Assembly (NCBI GenBank): GCA_905211345.1
Contig: CAJMAO010000092.1
Coordinates: 1 to 5,167 of the forward strand
Source of the DNA: an uncultured Prevotella sp.
GTDB lineage: Bacteria > Bacteroidota > Bacteroidia > Bacteroidales > Bacteroidaceae
DNA: 5,167 nt
Reading direction: 5' to 3'
Within the stretch, counting starts at the first letter, position 1. Each line of letters starts with the position of its first letter. The notes under the pieces are model-generated. The model had not been told where the DNA came from. It saw only the letters and a list, made by a program, of their open reading frames with translations, and searched no databases. A program made the position numbers and the translations under genes. Shown piece by piece: positions 1 through 4,346 of this stretch.

Positions 1-72
1 AACATCATGTTTCGGCGGCTTCCGCCACTGTTTCTCATTGTTTTTTATGTGTTTTTATGCCGTTCGCGGCTT
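1..72 (+). repeat. 72-base direct repeat, left copy
   Basis: This stretch recurs at 2599-2670 with 70 of 72 bases identical and no gaps. Similarity stops sharply after base 72: here the sequence continues as a T-rich run, in the other copy as AATAAACGC. The repeat contains a 5-base-pair hairpin with a 3-base loop (GGCGG/CCGCC, 14-26) followed by T-rich sequence. It ends in a second small hairpin, GCCG-TTCG-CGGC (59-70), which in this copy runs straight into TTTTCTTTTA. That end could act as a weak terminator for a gene left of the window. The true left end may lie outside the window. Confidence 0.9.
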
Positions 73-80
73 TTCTTTTA
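59..80 (+). terminator. Possible weak intrinsic terminator at the end of the left repeat
   Basis: A four-base-pair stem with a TTCG loop (59-70) is followed directly by TTTTCTTTTA. The form is terminator-like, but four pairs is short for a stem. The right repeat copy has a TTTG loop and lacks the T tract, so termination is not a conserved property of the repeat. It would serve a gene that reads in from the left of the window. Confidence 0.25.
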
Positions 81-102
81 GTCTTAAATTGCCATTTGGA
101 AA

Positions 103-146
103 TTTGTTTGAACAAAAACAAATGTAATGATTTTTGAACAAAAACA
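103..146. promoter_or_regulatory. Operator-like pair of TTTGAACAAA dyads upstream of the endonuclease
   Basis: The 14-mer TTTGAACAAAAACA occurs twice, at 107-120 and 133-146, 26 bases apart start to start. Each copy holds the dyad TTTG-AA-CAAA. The first is overlapped by a second dyad, TTTGTT-TG-AACAAA (103-116), and the second extends to TTTTTG-AA-CAAAAA (131-144). An inverted half site, TTTTGTTC, sits at 167-174. Paired small dyads upstream of an RM operon are what a dimeric repressor or a controller protein would bind, but no such regulator is encoded in this window. They lie about 110-180 bases upstream of the endonuclease start, and the AT-rich background makes chance similarity possible. 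Confidence 0.35.
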
Positions 147-255
147 TTAAGTGGATTTTCTGCAAGTTTTGTTCTTATGGATTTTGTCTTATGCTGAATT
201 ATTTAATAAATATAGTTTTTCAAAGAATTATTATACGTATGATTGACAAATAATG

Positions 256-263
256 TATCTTTG
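256..263 (+). promoter_or_regulatory. Bacteroides-type -7 promoter box for the RM operon
   Basis: TATCTTTG matches the Bacteroides -7 consensus TAnnTTTG at all six fixed positions. I see no TTTG -33 box at the usual 19-21 base spacing, so the promoter is half-consensus. Transcription would start near 267-270, leaving a leader of under 20 bases before the ATG at 285. This placement decides the endonuclease start: a TTG codon at 243 lies upstream of the predicted transcript start. Confidence 0.55.
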
Positions 264-284
264 CATGACAGAGCTTTTAGAAGT

Positions 285-1127
285 ATGGATAATGAAATAG
301 ACATTGTTTTAGCCATATATCGTGGTCTTATTTCCAATATTACGAATAAAGGTATACCTGTTGACATGCGTCCTCAAAGTCTTATAGGAACGGTTCAGGA
401 TGATCCGTTTGACTGTTGGATAGGCGAGCGTATAAAGGCGGTTTTGCCACCGTGTTTCGAGGTCTTTCATTCAGGACAGCTGACAACTCCTGATATTGTG
501 GTGAGAGACAGGGCCGCGGGGACTATAATCGGTTTGGAAATCAAGAAGCTTGTACAGCGCGCGGACGGAAAGGATTCGCGCGGACTTACCATGGACTATA
601 ACAGCAGTCTGCCGTGTGGCAGGGCTTTTGTCAAGATTGCAGGCGAGACGGTCATCGTGCCATGCTACTATCTTTTTGCTTTATTGTCGCCGAAAAGCGA
701 TGCCATCGTAACACTTGTCATGGTTGACGGTGATTTCATCAATTATGACTTTGAACTGTATAAAGAGGCTAAATATTCCAATTATACCGAATACGGGCAT
801 GGCCCTTACGGGGAAGGTTCCGTCAGGCATAGGAAGATGTATACGTATCCTAATCTTTTAAATTCGGGCTTAAAAGACTTTTTCTTACGTTATATATTGA
901 TTGTGAAGAAAAATTTTATTGAGACACGGCCTGAAAATGAAGAAGTGTCAGAATACATTGTGCGTTCGGATAAATATGGAAACTCGTTCTATTTTTCTTT
1001 ATTGGATGAGTGTATGGACGGCAGGCGGCCGGATGGTATAAGGGTAATAACAAATATATTCGATGCCTGCAAGAAGCGTAAACCCAAAGAGAGAGTGGCG
1101 TATATTCCTGAAATTCCCAAATTATAG
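285..1127 (+). CDS. Putative type II restriction endonuclease (PD-(D/E)XK type)
   Basis: This 280-residue protein is predicted to be the cutting half of an RM system: it would cleave DNA at sites the neighbouring methyltransferase leaves unmodified. The reading frame shows a PD-(D/E)XK nuclease pattern: Pro69-Asp70, then Glu85-Ile-Lys87 in a hydrophobic strand (GLEIKKL). A helix with Glu48 (WIGERIKAVL) precedes it, which suits the same fold. A distinctive DYNSSLPCG stretch follows at 104-112 and looks like a family signature. I do not recognise the family or the recognition site. The ATG at 285 is chosen because the -7 promoter box lies just upstream; the frame stays open to a TTG at 243 that would precede the transcript start. 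The gene ends 7 bases before the methyltransferase start, so the two are probably cotranscribed. The function rests on the motif plus this neighbour. Confidence 0.75.
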   Translation: MDNEIDIVLAIYRGLISNITNKGIPVDMRPQSLIGTVQDDPFDCWIGERIKAVLPPCFEVFHSGQLTTPDIVVRDRAAGTIIGLEIKKLVQRADGKDSRGLTMDYNSSLPCGRAFVKIAGETVIVPCYYLFALLSPKSDAIVTLVMVDGDFINYDFELYKEAKYSNYTEYGHGPYGEGSVRHRKMYTYPNLLNSGLKDFFLRYILIVKKNFIETRPENEEVSEYIVRSDKYGNSFYFSLLDECMDGRRPDGIRVITNIFDACKKRKPKERVAYIPEIPKL

Positions 1128-1134
1128 GCGTAGT

Positions 1135-2271
1135 ATGTTTACAATAGGACAAGACGAAAGGACTGATTATACATTCTTGAGCCTTTTTTCGGGGGCGGGA
1201 GGATTGGACTTAGGTTTTGAAAAAGCTGGTTTTATACACACGCAGTCAAGTGACATTCTTGATTGTGCGGTGCGTACTTTACATAATAATCGCCCTGAAT
1301 GGGACGTTCGGGAATGTGACGTAAGGCAATACACGCCCGACTTCCGCGACGGATTGGACGTTCTTCTTGCAGGCTTTCCGTGTCAAGGCTTTTCGCTTGG
1401 AGGTAAAAGGGATGAAAACGATGAACGTAATTATTTGTATAAAGAGGTTGTTCGCATAGCGTCAATCATGCGTCCGCGGGTTGTCGTAATGGAGAATGTG
1501 CTTAATCTTAGGACTATGTCGCATCCGGCAACCGGAAAACCTTTTGCCGTTCAAATAGCTGAAGAAATGGCGGAAATCGGATATGTTACAAGGTTCAGGT
1601 TTTTCAAAGTGTCACATTATGGAGTGCCCCAGACGCGGCGGCGGTTTATTTTCATCGCCTATAGGGACGGTACGCTGCCACATTATTGTTTCCCTAAAGA
1701 ACAGGCGGAAACAAACATACGTAGTTTTATCTACGAATTAGGGCAGGATGATAATATTCATTTGCCTAATCATGAGCCACACTGGGGCTTCAATAGTCAT
1801 GTGCATGTCGAGACGCATGAGCCTTGTCCGGAAACTGACGAGGCCATACCTGTGAGGTTCAGCCGTACAGCTTCCGACGGGAATCCCGTACGCTCGTTTG
1901 ACACTCCGTTCCCTGCCGTGGATACGGCAACGGTATGGGGCTGGGCCAAAGGGAATGTACATGCCGTAAGGTATGCAAAAGAACGGAAAAACGCATTGTA
2001 TGTTAGGAATCCGAATTCAAACGTGAAACTATGGCGTATTTCAGCGAGCGACTTGCGCACATTTACCGCGCGTGAATATGCGAGGTTGCAAACGTTTCCT
2101 GACGATTGGATTTTTTATGGTGACAATAAACGTGAAATACAGTTGCAGATAGGTAATGCCGTGCCCGTGGCTTTTGCTAAACGAATCGCAGAAAGTGTAA
2201 GGGATGCGTTGGAAATAGCTGACGGGAAGAAAGCGTTAGCGATGAGCGCAATGCAGTTGGAGCTTTTTTAA
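1135..2271 (+). CDS. C5-cytosine DNA methyltransferase (type II RM modification enzyme)
   Basis: This 378-residue enzyme transfers a methyl group from S-adenosylmethionine to carbon 5 of cytosine in a specific DNA site, protecting it from the upstream endonuclease. The conserved C5-methyltransferase motifs appear in order: motif I FSGAGGLDLGF (18-28, cofactor binding), motif IV FPCQGFS (81-87) with catalytic Cys83, motif VI MENV (119-122), motif VIII QTRRR (166-170), motif IX TAREYARLQTFPDD (311-324) and motif X GNAVPV (340-345). The stretch from about 180 to 305 should be the target recognition domain, including TPFPAVDTATVWGW. All motifs are intact, so the gene looks functional. The ATG at 1135 places it 7 bases after the endonuclease stop. 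An in-frame ATG at 1063 would overlap that gene by 65 bases and add 24 residues without family similarity. I found no promoter box of its own. The target sequence cannot be read from the protein by eye. Confidence 0.95.
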   Translation: MFTIGQDERTDYTFLSLFSGAGGLDLGFEKAGFIHTQSSDILDCAVRTLHNNRPEWDVRECDVRQYTPDFRDGLDVLLAGFPCQGFSLGGKRDENDERNYLYKEVVRIASIMRPRVVVMENVLNLRTMSHPATGKPFAVQIAEEMAEIGYVTRFRFFKVSHYGVPQTRRRFIFIAYRDGTLPHYCFPKEQAETNIRSFIYELGQDDNIHLPNHEPHWGFNSHVHVETHEPCPETDEAIPVRFSRTASDGNPVRSFDTPFPAVDTATVWGWAKGNVHAVRYAKERKNALYVRNPNSNVKLWRISASDLRTFTAREYARLQTFPDDWIFYGDNKREIQLQIGNAVPVAFAKRIAESVRDALEIADGKKALAMSAMQLELF

Positions 2272-2283
2272 GGCTGCCGTATG

Positions 2284-2327
2284 CCGTATTCATTATGAAT
2301 GGACGGTGTGGCTTTTATCGTTTTTTT
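2284..2327 (+). terminator. Possible terminator after the RM operon
   Basis: A hairpin can form from CCGTATTCAT and ATGAATGGACGG (2284-2306), with 10 pairs, a one-base loop and a two-base bulge. A run of seven T follows at 2321-2327. The gap of about 14 bases between stem and T run is longer than in a typical intrinsic terminator, so the call is weak. It lies 12 bases after the methyltransferase stop codon, where a terminator would be expected. Confidence 0.35.
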
Positions 2328-2417
2328 ACTATGTTTTCCCTGTGTTAAGTTTTCTTAAACGCCGTGAGTTTGACGCTCCGTGAAGGCCGTTGCCCGTGAG
2401 CCGACGGGCTTTTGGCG

Positions 2418-2435
2418 GAAAAACGGCCGTTTTTC
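2418..2435. repeat. 18-base perfect palindrome
   Basis: GAAAAACGGCCGTTTTTC reads the same on both strands with no spacer; after one mismatch on each side two further pairs are possible. It is centred on one of the GGCCGT words. It could be a protein-binding site or a cruciform-forming part of the repeat region. As RNA it would make only a short stem because there is no natural loop, so I do not call it a terminator. Confidence 0.8.
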
Positions 2436-2530
2436 GGCGTTTGGCGTAATGGCTTGAGACTCAATATGTTGCGCTTGTTGGCGCTTGCCTGCGCGGCCGT
2501 TCGGCGTAAATGGCCGTGCAAAACGTGGCC

Positions 2531-2574
2531 TTTCGCGGCCTGAAAGACCGTGTTTCGCAGCATGAAAGGCCGTC
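2531..2574 (+). repeat. Tandem pair of 22-base units
   Basis: Two adjacent 22-base units (2531-2552 and 2553-2574) match at 18 of 22 positions. Each has the layout TTTCGC-nGCn-TGAAAG-nCCGTn. Within each unit TTTC and GAAA can pair, and GGCCTTTC at 2527-2534 is the exact reverse complement of GAAAGGCC at 2564-2571. The array could therefore fold as alternative hairpins. The second unit ends in one of the GGCCGT words. Confidence 0.7.
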
Positions 2575-2598
2575 AACGGCGCGGGGTTTGGCCGTCAA

Positions 2599-2670
2599 AA
2601 CATCATGTTTCGGCGGCTTCCGCCACTGTTTTTCATTGTTTTTTATGTGTTTTTATGCCGTTTGCGGCTT
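2599..2670 (+). repeat. 72-base direct repeat, right copy
   Basis: This copy matches 1-72 except at two bases, both C in the left copy and T here: the 34th base (2632) and the 65th base (2663). The hairpin GGCGG-CTT-CCGCC is unchanged at 2612-2624. The terminal small hairpin keeps its stem, but its loop is TTTG instead of TTCG. The sequence after it differs completely from the left copy, so the repeat boundary on this side is sharp. On its left side the copy follows the GGCCGT-rich region; whether the left copy does too cannot be seen here. Confidence 0.9.
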
Positions 2671-2855
2671 AATAAACGCTTGCCGGATGGTGTGTGGAAG
2701 CGTGGTTCGCGAATTATGGTTGTAAAGATTTCGGAACGTGGCCTGCGGCGTGTTCCTGTCCGGGTTTTCTTTTGAAAGTGTGCCGTCGCCCGTGCCGTGT
2801 TGTTTATTTGTAGTGCTTATGGCGTAAAGCGGAGTGCCGCCTACCGTGCGGCTGG
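2671..2855. other. Intergenic stretch with no recognised feature
   Basis: No convincing gene, promoter or RNA is visible between the right repeat and the stop codon of the minus-strand gene. A small hairpin, GCCGC-CTACCGT-GCGGC, lies at 2836-2852 just past that stop codon. It has no T run in the minus-strand direction, so it is at best a weak transcript end. Confidence 0.5.
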
Positions 2856-3344
2856 TCAGTATTTGTCGAGTATTTCCTTGATTTTCTTCCGCCGCTTGGC
2901 CTGTTTGTGCTTTTTGAAATTGAACGAGTCGAAGAAGTCGAAACCGCCTATGCCGCTCTTGTTGCTGGGCTGTTTCTGCCCTTTACCCGCGTATTTGCCT
3001 GTGTCGAAGCCTATTTTCGGCCTGTGGCCTATCACGACGATTTCGCCCAGCCGCCGCCCGTTGGGCAGCATCCATACGGTGTCGCCTACGCCGCTCTTGT
3101 CCATCGAGCGGCTCTCGTAGCCTTGGCTGGACACCGTCAGGCTGCGACATTCGCCGTCGACGGTGAACCGTCCGTGCCTGTCTGTTTTCACCATGCCGCG
3201 AGGGTTGACGTATACCGACGCGCCTTCAATGGGCCGCCGCGTCTCCATGTCGAACACGACTGCCGTAACCTGGGCCTTCACGGTCTCGCTGACGGCCAGC
3301 AGAAGGGCGGCCAGCAGGTATTTGGAATATTCGGTATAGGCCAT
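2856..3344 (-). CDS. Small secreted protein with carboxypeptidase-like regulatory domain
   Basis: This 162-residue protein begins with a probable signal peptide: a hydrophobic run at about 9-18 and a likely cut after VKA (residue 24), with no lipoprotein cysteine. Residues 25 to about 95 resemble the beta-sandwich carboxypeptidase regulatory-like domain common in Bacteroidota envelope proteins: VTAVVFDMETRRPIEGASV, then a TDRHGRFTV stretch and VSSQGYES. LGEIVVIG (99-106) resembles the segment after this domain in SusC-type TonB-dependent receptors, but no plug or barrel follows. The tail is glycine- and phenylalanine-rich (131-143), then strongly basic (144-156), ending IKEILDKY. It likely acts in the periplasm or at the outer membrane; its partner is unknown. 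The length looks complete because both ends are orderly. It is transcribed divergently from psd, with a -7 box only 7 bases before the ATG. Confidence 0.8.
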   Translation of the reverse strand: MAYTEYSKYLLAALLLAVSETVKAQVTAVVFDMETRRPIEGASVYVNPRGMVKTDRHGRFTVDGECRSLTVSSQGYESRSMDKSGVGDTVWMLPNGRRLGEIVVIGHRPKIGFDTGKYAGKGQKQPSNKSGIGGFDFFDSFNFKKHKQAKRRKKIKEILDKY

Positions 3345-3351
3345 TCTGATA

Positions 3352-3359
3352 CAAAAGTA
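3352..3359 (-). promoter_or_regulatory. -7 promoter box for the minus-strand secreted protein gene
   Basis: Read on the minus strand this is TACTTTTG, a full match to TAnnTTTG. Only 7 bases separate it from the ATG at 3344, so the transcript would have almost no 5' leader. No TTTG -33 box is found at the usual distance. Confidence 0.45.
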
Positions 3360-3471
3360 GTCAATAATATCGTTCGCACTTTCGGTTTAAACAAGTTTTC
3401 GCAATGTTTCAAACAGAGTAACACAAAACTCCCCCGCCATTTGTACAAAGCGTAAATAATTAAGGTGAAAA

Positions 3472-3503
3472 TTTGGGTAATAAATAAAAAAGGAGTACCT
3501 TTG
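3472..3503 (+). promoter_or_regulatory. Bacteroides-type promoter of the psd-pssA operon
   Basis: TTTG at 3472-3475 (-33 box) and TACCTTTG at 3496-3503 (-7 box, consensus TAnnTTTG) are separated by 20 bases, within the 19-21 base spacing known for the primary sigma factor of Bacteroides. Transcription should start near 3508, about 25 bases before the psd ATG. This is the best promoter in the window. Confidence 0.8.
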
Positions 3504-3531
3504 CACCGATTTTTGTACATCAACGCTTGCT

Positions 3532-4221
3532 ATGGGAAAAAGAATGAGGAATCTGAAGAACGTGAGGCTTCACCGCGAAGGCACCGACACGCTGGTCTAT
3601 GGGCTGGTGGCTATCGTCGCCATAGCGATGATACTATGGGTCTACGTTGACTGCAAGGTGTTCTTCTGGGCGTTCGTCATCGTTTTCGGCACGGTGTATG
3701 CCGTCGTCGTCAACTTTTTCCGTTGCCCTAAGCGTTATTTCGACGGCGATACGGAAAAGGTGGTCGTTGCCCCTGCCGACGGCAAGGTGGTGGTGGTCGA
3801 GGAAGTTGTCGAGGACGAATACTTCCACGACAAGCGGCTGATGATAAGCATATTCATGAGCCTTTTCAACGTTCATGCCAACTGGTTTCCCGTTGACGGC
3901 AAGGTGAAGTTCGTGCACCACCAGAACGGCAACTACCATAAGGCGTGGCTGCCGAAGGCCAGCGAGGAGAACGAACATGCCGACACGATGCTCGAGACGC
4001 CCGACGGCACCGAGATATTGTGCCGCCAGATAGCCGGAGCCGTGGCCCGCCGCATCGTGACTTACGCCAAGGCGGAGGAAGACTGCTACATTGACGAGCA
4101 CCTGGGCTTCATCAAGTTCGGTTCGCGCGTCGACATATACCTGCCCCTAGGCACTGAAGTCTGCGTGAAGATGGGGCAGAGCACCGTAGGCGACAAAACG
4201 GTGATAGCAAGGCTTAAATAG
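3532..4221 (+). CDS. psd: Phosphatidylserine decarboxylase (short form)
   Basis: The enzyme removes CO2 from phosphatidylserine to make phosphatidylethanolamine at the inner membrane. The 229-residue length fits the short PSD class. Two hydrophobic segments (about 21-39 and 43-63) anchor the N terminus. Family features include APADGKV (80-86), SLFNVH (110-115) and GFIKFGSRVDIYLP (192-205). Gly197-Ser198 is the expected self-cleavage site: the serine becomes the pyruvoyl cofactor, giving a beta chain of 197 residues and an alpha chain of 32. All these elements are intact. The ATG at 3532 fits the promoter; a second ATG at 3544 would shorten the protein by four residues. There is no clear Shine-Dalgarno sequence, which is normal in this phylum. 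It is the first gene of an operon with pssA, which makes its substrate. Confidence 0.95.
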   Translation: MGKRMRNLKNVRLHREGTDTLVYGLVAIVAIAMILWVYVDCKVFFWAFVIVFGTVYAVVVNFFRCPKRYFDGDTEKVVVAPADGKVVVVEEVVEDEYFHDKRLMISIFMSLFNVHANWFPVDGKVKFVHHQNGNYHKAWLPKASEENEHADTMLETPDGTEILCRQIAGAVARRIVTYAKAEEDCYIDEHLGFIKFGSRVDIYLPLGTEVCVKMGQSTVGDKTVIARLK

Positions 4222-4346
4222 TCTGTTGAGTTTTTACGGTTTATCGGTTTTACGGTCATACGGTCAATCGCCCCGCAGACTTCCGCCTTTGCCAGCCGCT
4301 GAGAACCGCAAAGCCATATAACCTAAAAACCGCATAACCCCATATA
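4222..4346 (+). repeat. psd-pssA spacer with imperfect inverted repeat
   Basis: The 125-base spacer holds two 28-base arms (4238-4265 and 4312-4339) that are complementary at 20 of 28 positions and separated by 46 bases. The left arm is built from repeated CGGT words (TTTTACGGT appears twice). The right arm contains related ACC/CCGCA words. CCATATAA also occurs twice, at 4314-4321 and 4340-4347, the second overlapping the pssA start. A long-range RNA stem could form between the two genes and affect pssA translation or transcript processing, but it may be only degenerate intergenic repeat. Confidence 0.45.

Larger units (their letters stand above)
2361..2598. repeat. GC-rich non-coding region with repeated GGCCGT words
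   Basis: Six copies of GGCCGT, all in the same orientation, start at 2385, 2425, 2495, 2512, 2568 and 2590. Related words such as CGGCGT and GGCGTAA lie between them. The region also holds a small hairpin, GCCCGT-GAGCCG-ACGGGC (2392-2409), an 18-base palindrome and a 22-base tandem pair. Short open frames occur on both strands but none resembles a protein. It reads as repetitive intergenic DNA, possibly a dispersed element of this genome, and it runs directly into the right copy of the 72-base repeat. Spacing between the words is irregular, so it is not a CRISPR array. Confidence 0.6.
1..2670. mobile_element. Candidate acquired restriction-modification unit bounded by 72-base direct repeats
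   Basis: A restriction gene and its methyltransferase lie between two direct copies of a 72-base sequence that match at 70 positions. No transposase or integrase gene is present and the repeat ends carry no terminal inverted repeats that I can see, so this is not an ordinary insertion sequence. RM genes are known to move between genomes, and insertion with long target duplication has been proposed for them. The start of the endonuclease gene is AT-rich (19 G+C in the 60 bases 301-360) while psd is GC-rich (35 of 60 at 3781-3840), which fits foreign origin, although the methyltransferase is mixed. The left limit is uncertain because the left repeat begins at the first base of the window. The alternative is that the repeat is a common intergenic element that happens to flank the cassette. 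Confidence 0.4.

Noticed and set aside
243..271. TTGACA at 243-248 as a sigma70-type -35 box
   Set aside because: No TATAAT-like -10 box lies at the right distance, and the organism appears to use Bacteroides-type promoters.
243..284. TTG start extending the endonuclease by 14 residues
   Set aside because: The -7 promoter box lies within this stretch, so the transcript should begin after the TTG.
746..753. TGACTTTG as an internal promoter for the methyltransferase
   Set aside because: It departs from TAnnTTTG at the second base, lies nearly 400 bases upstream of the gene and has no clear -33 partner.
1063..1134. Upstream ATG for the methyltransferase
   Set aside because: It adds 24 residues before the conserved start of the family and forces a 65-base overlap with the endonuclease gene, where that frame is already used.
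2385..2595. CRISPR-like array of GGCCGT words
   Set aside because: The word is only six bases, spacing is irregular (17 to 70 bases) and there are no unique spacers or cas genes.
2510..2725. 71-residue open frame across the repeat region
   Set aside because: It runs through the GGCCGT repeats and the right direct repeat, shows no protein-like pattern and has no promoter.
2836..2852. Hairpin after the minus-strand gene as an intrinsic terminator
   Set aside because: The stem has only five pairs and no T run follows in the direction of transcription.
2907..3455. 182-residue plus-strand open frame
   Set aside because: It is antisense to the secreted protein gene, whose signal peptide and domain are convincing; this frame exists because of GC-rich codons.
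3634..4101. 155-residue minus-strand open frame
   Set aside because: It is an antisense shadow of psd, which has all the expected family motifs.
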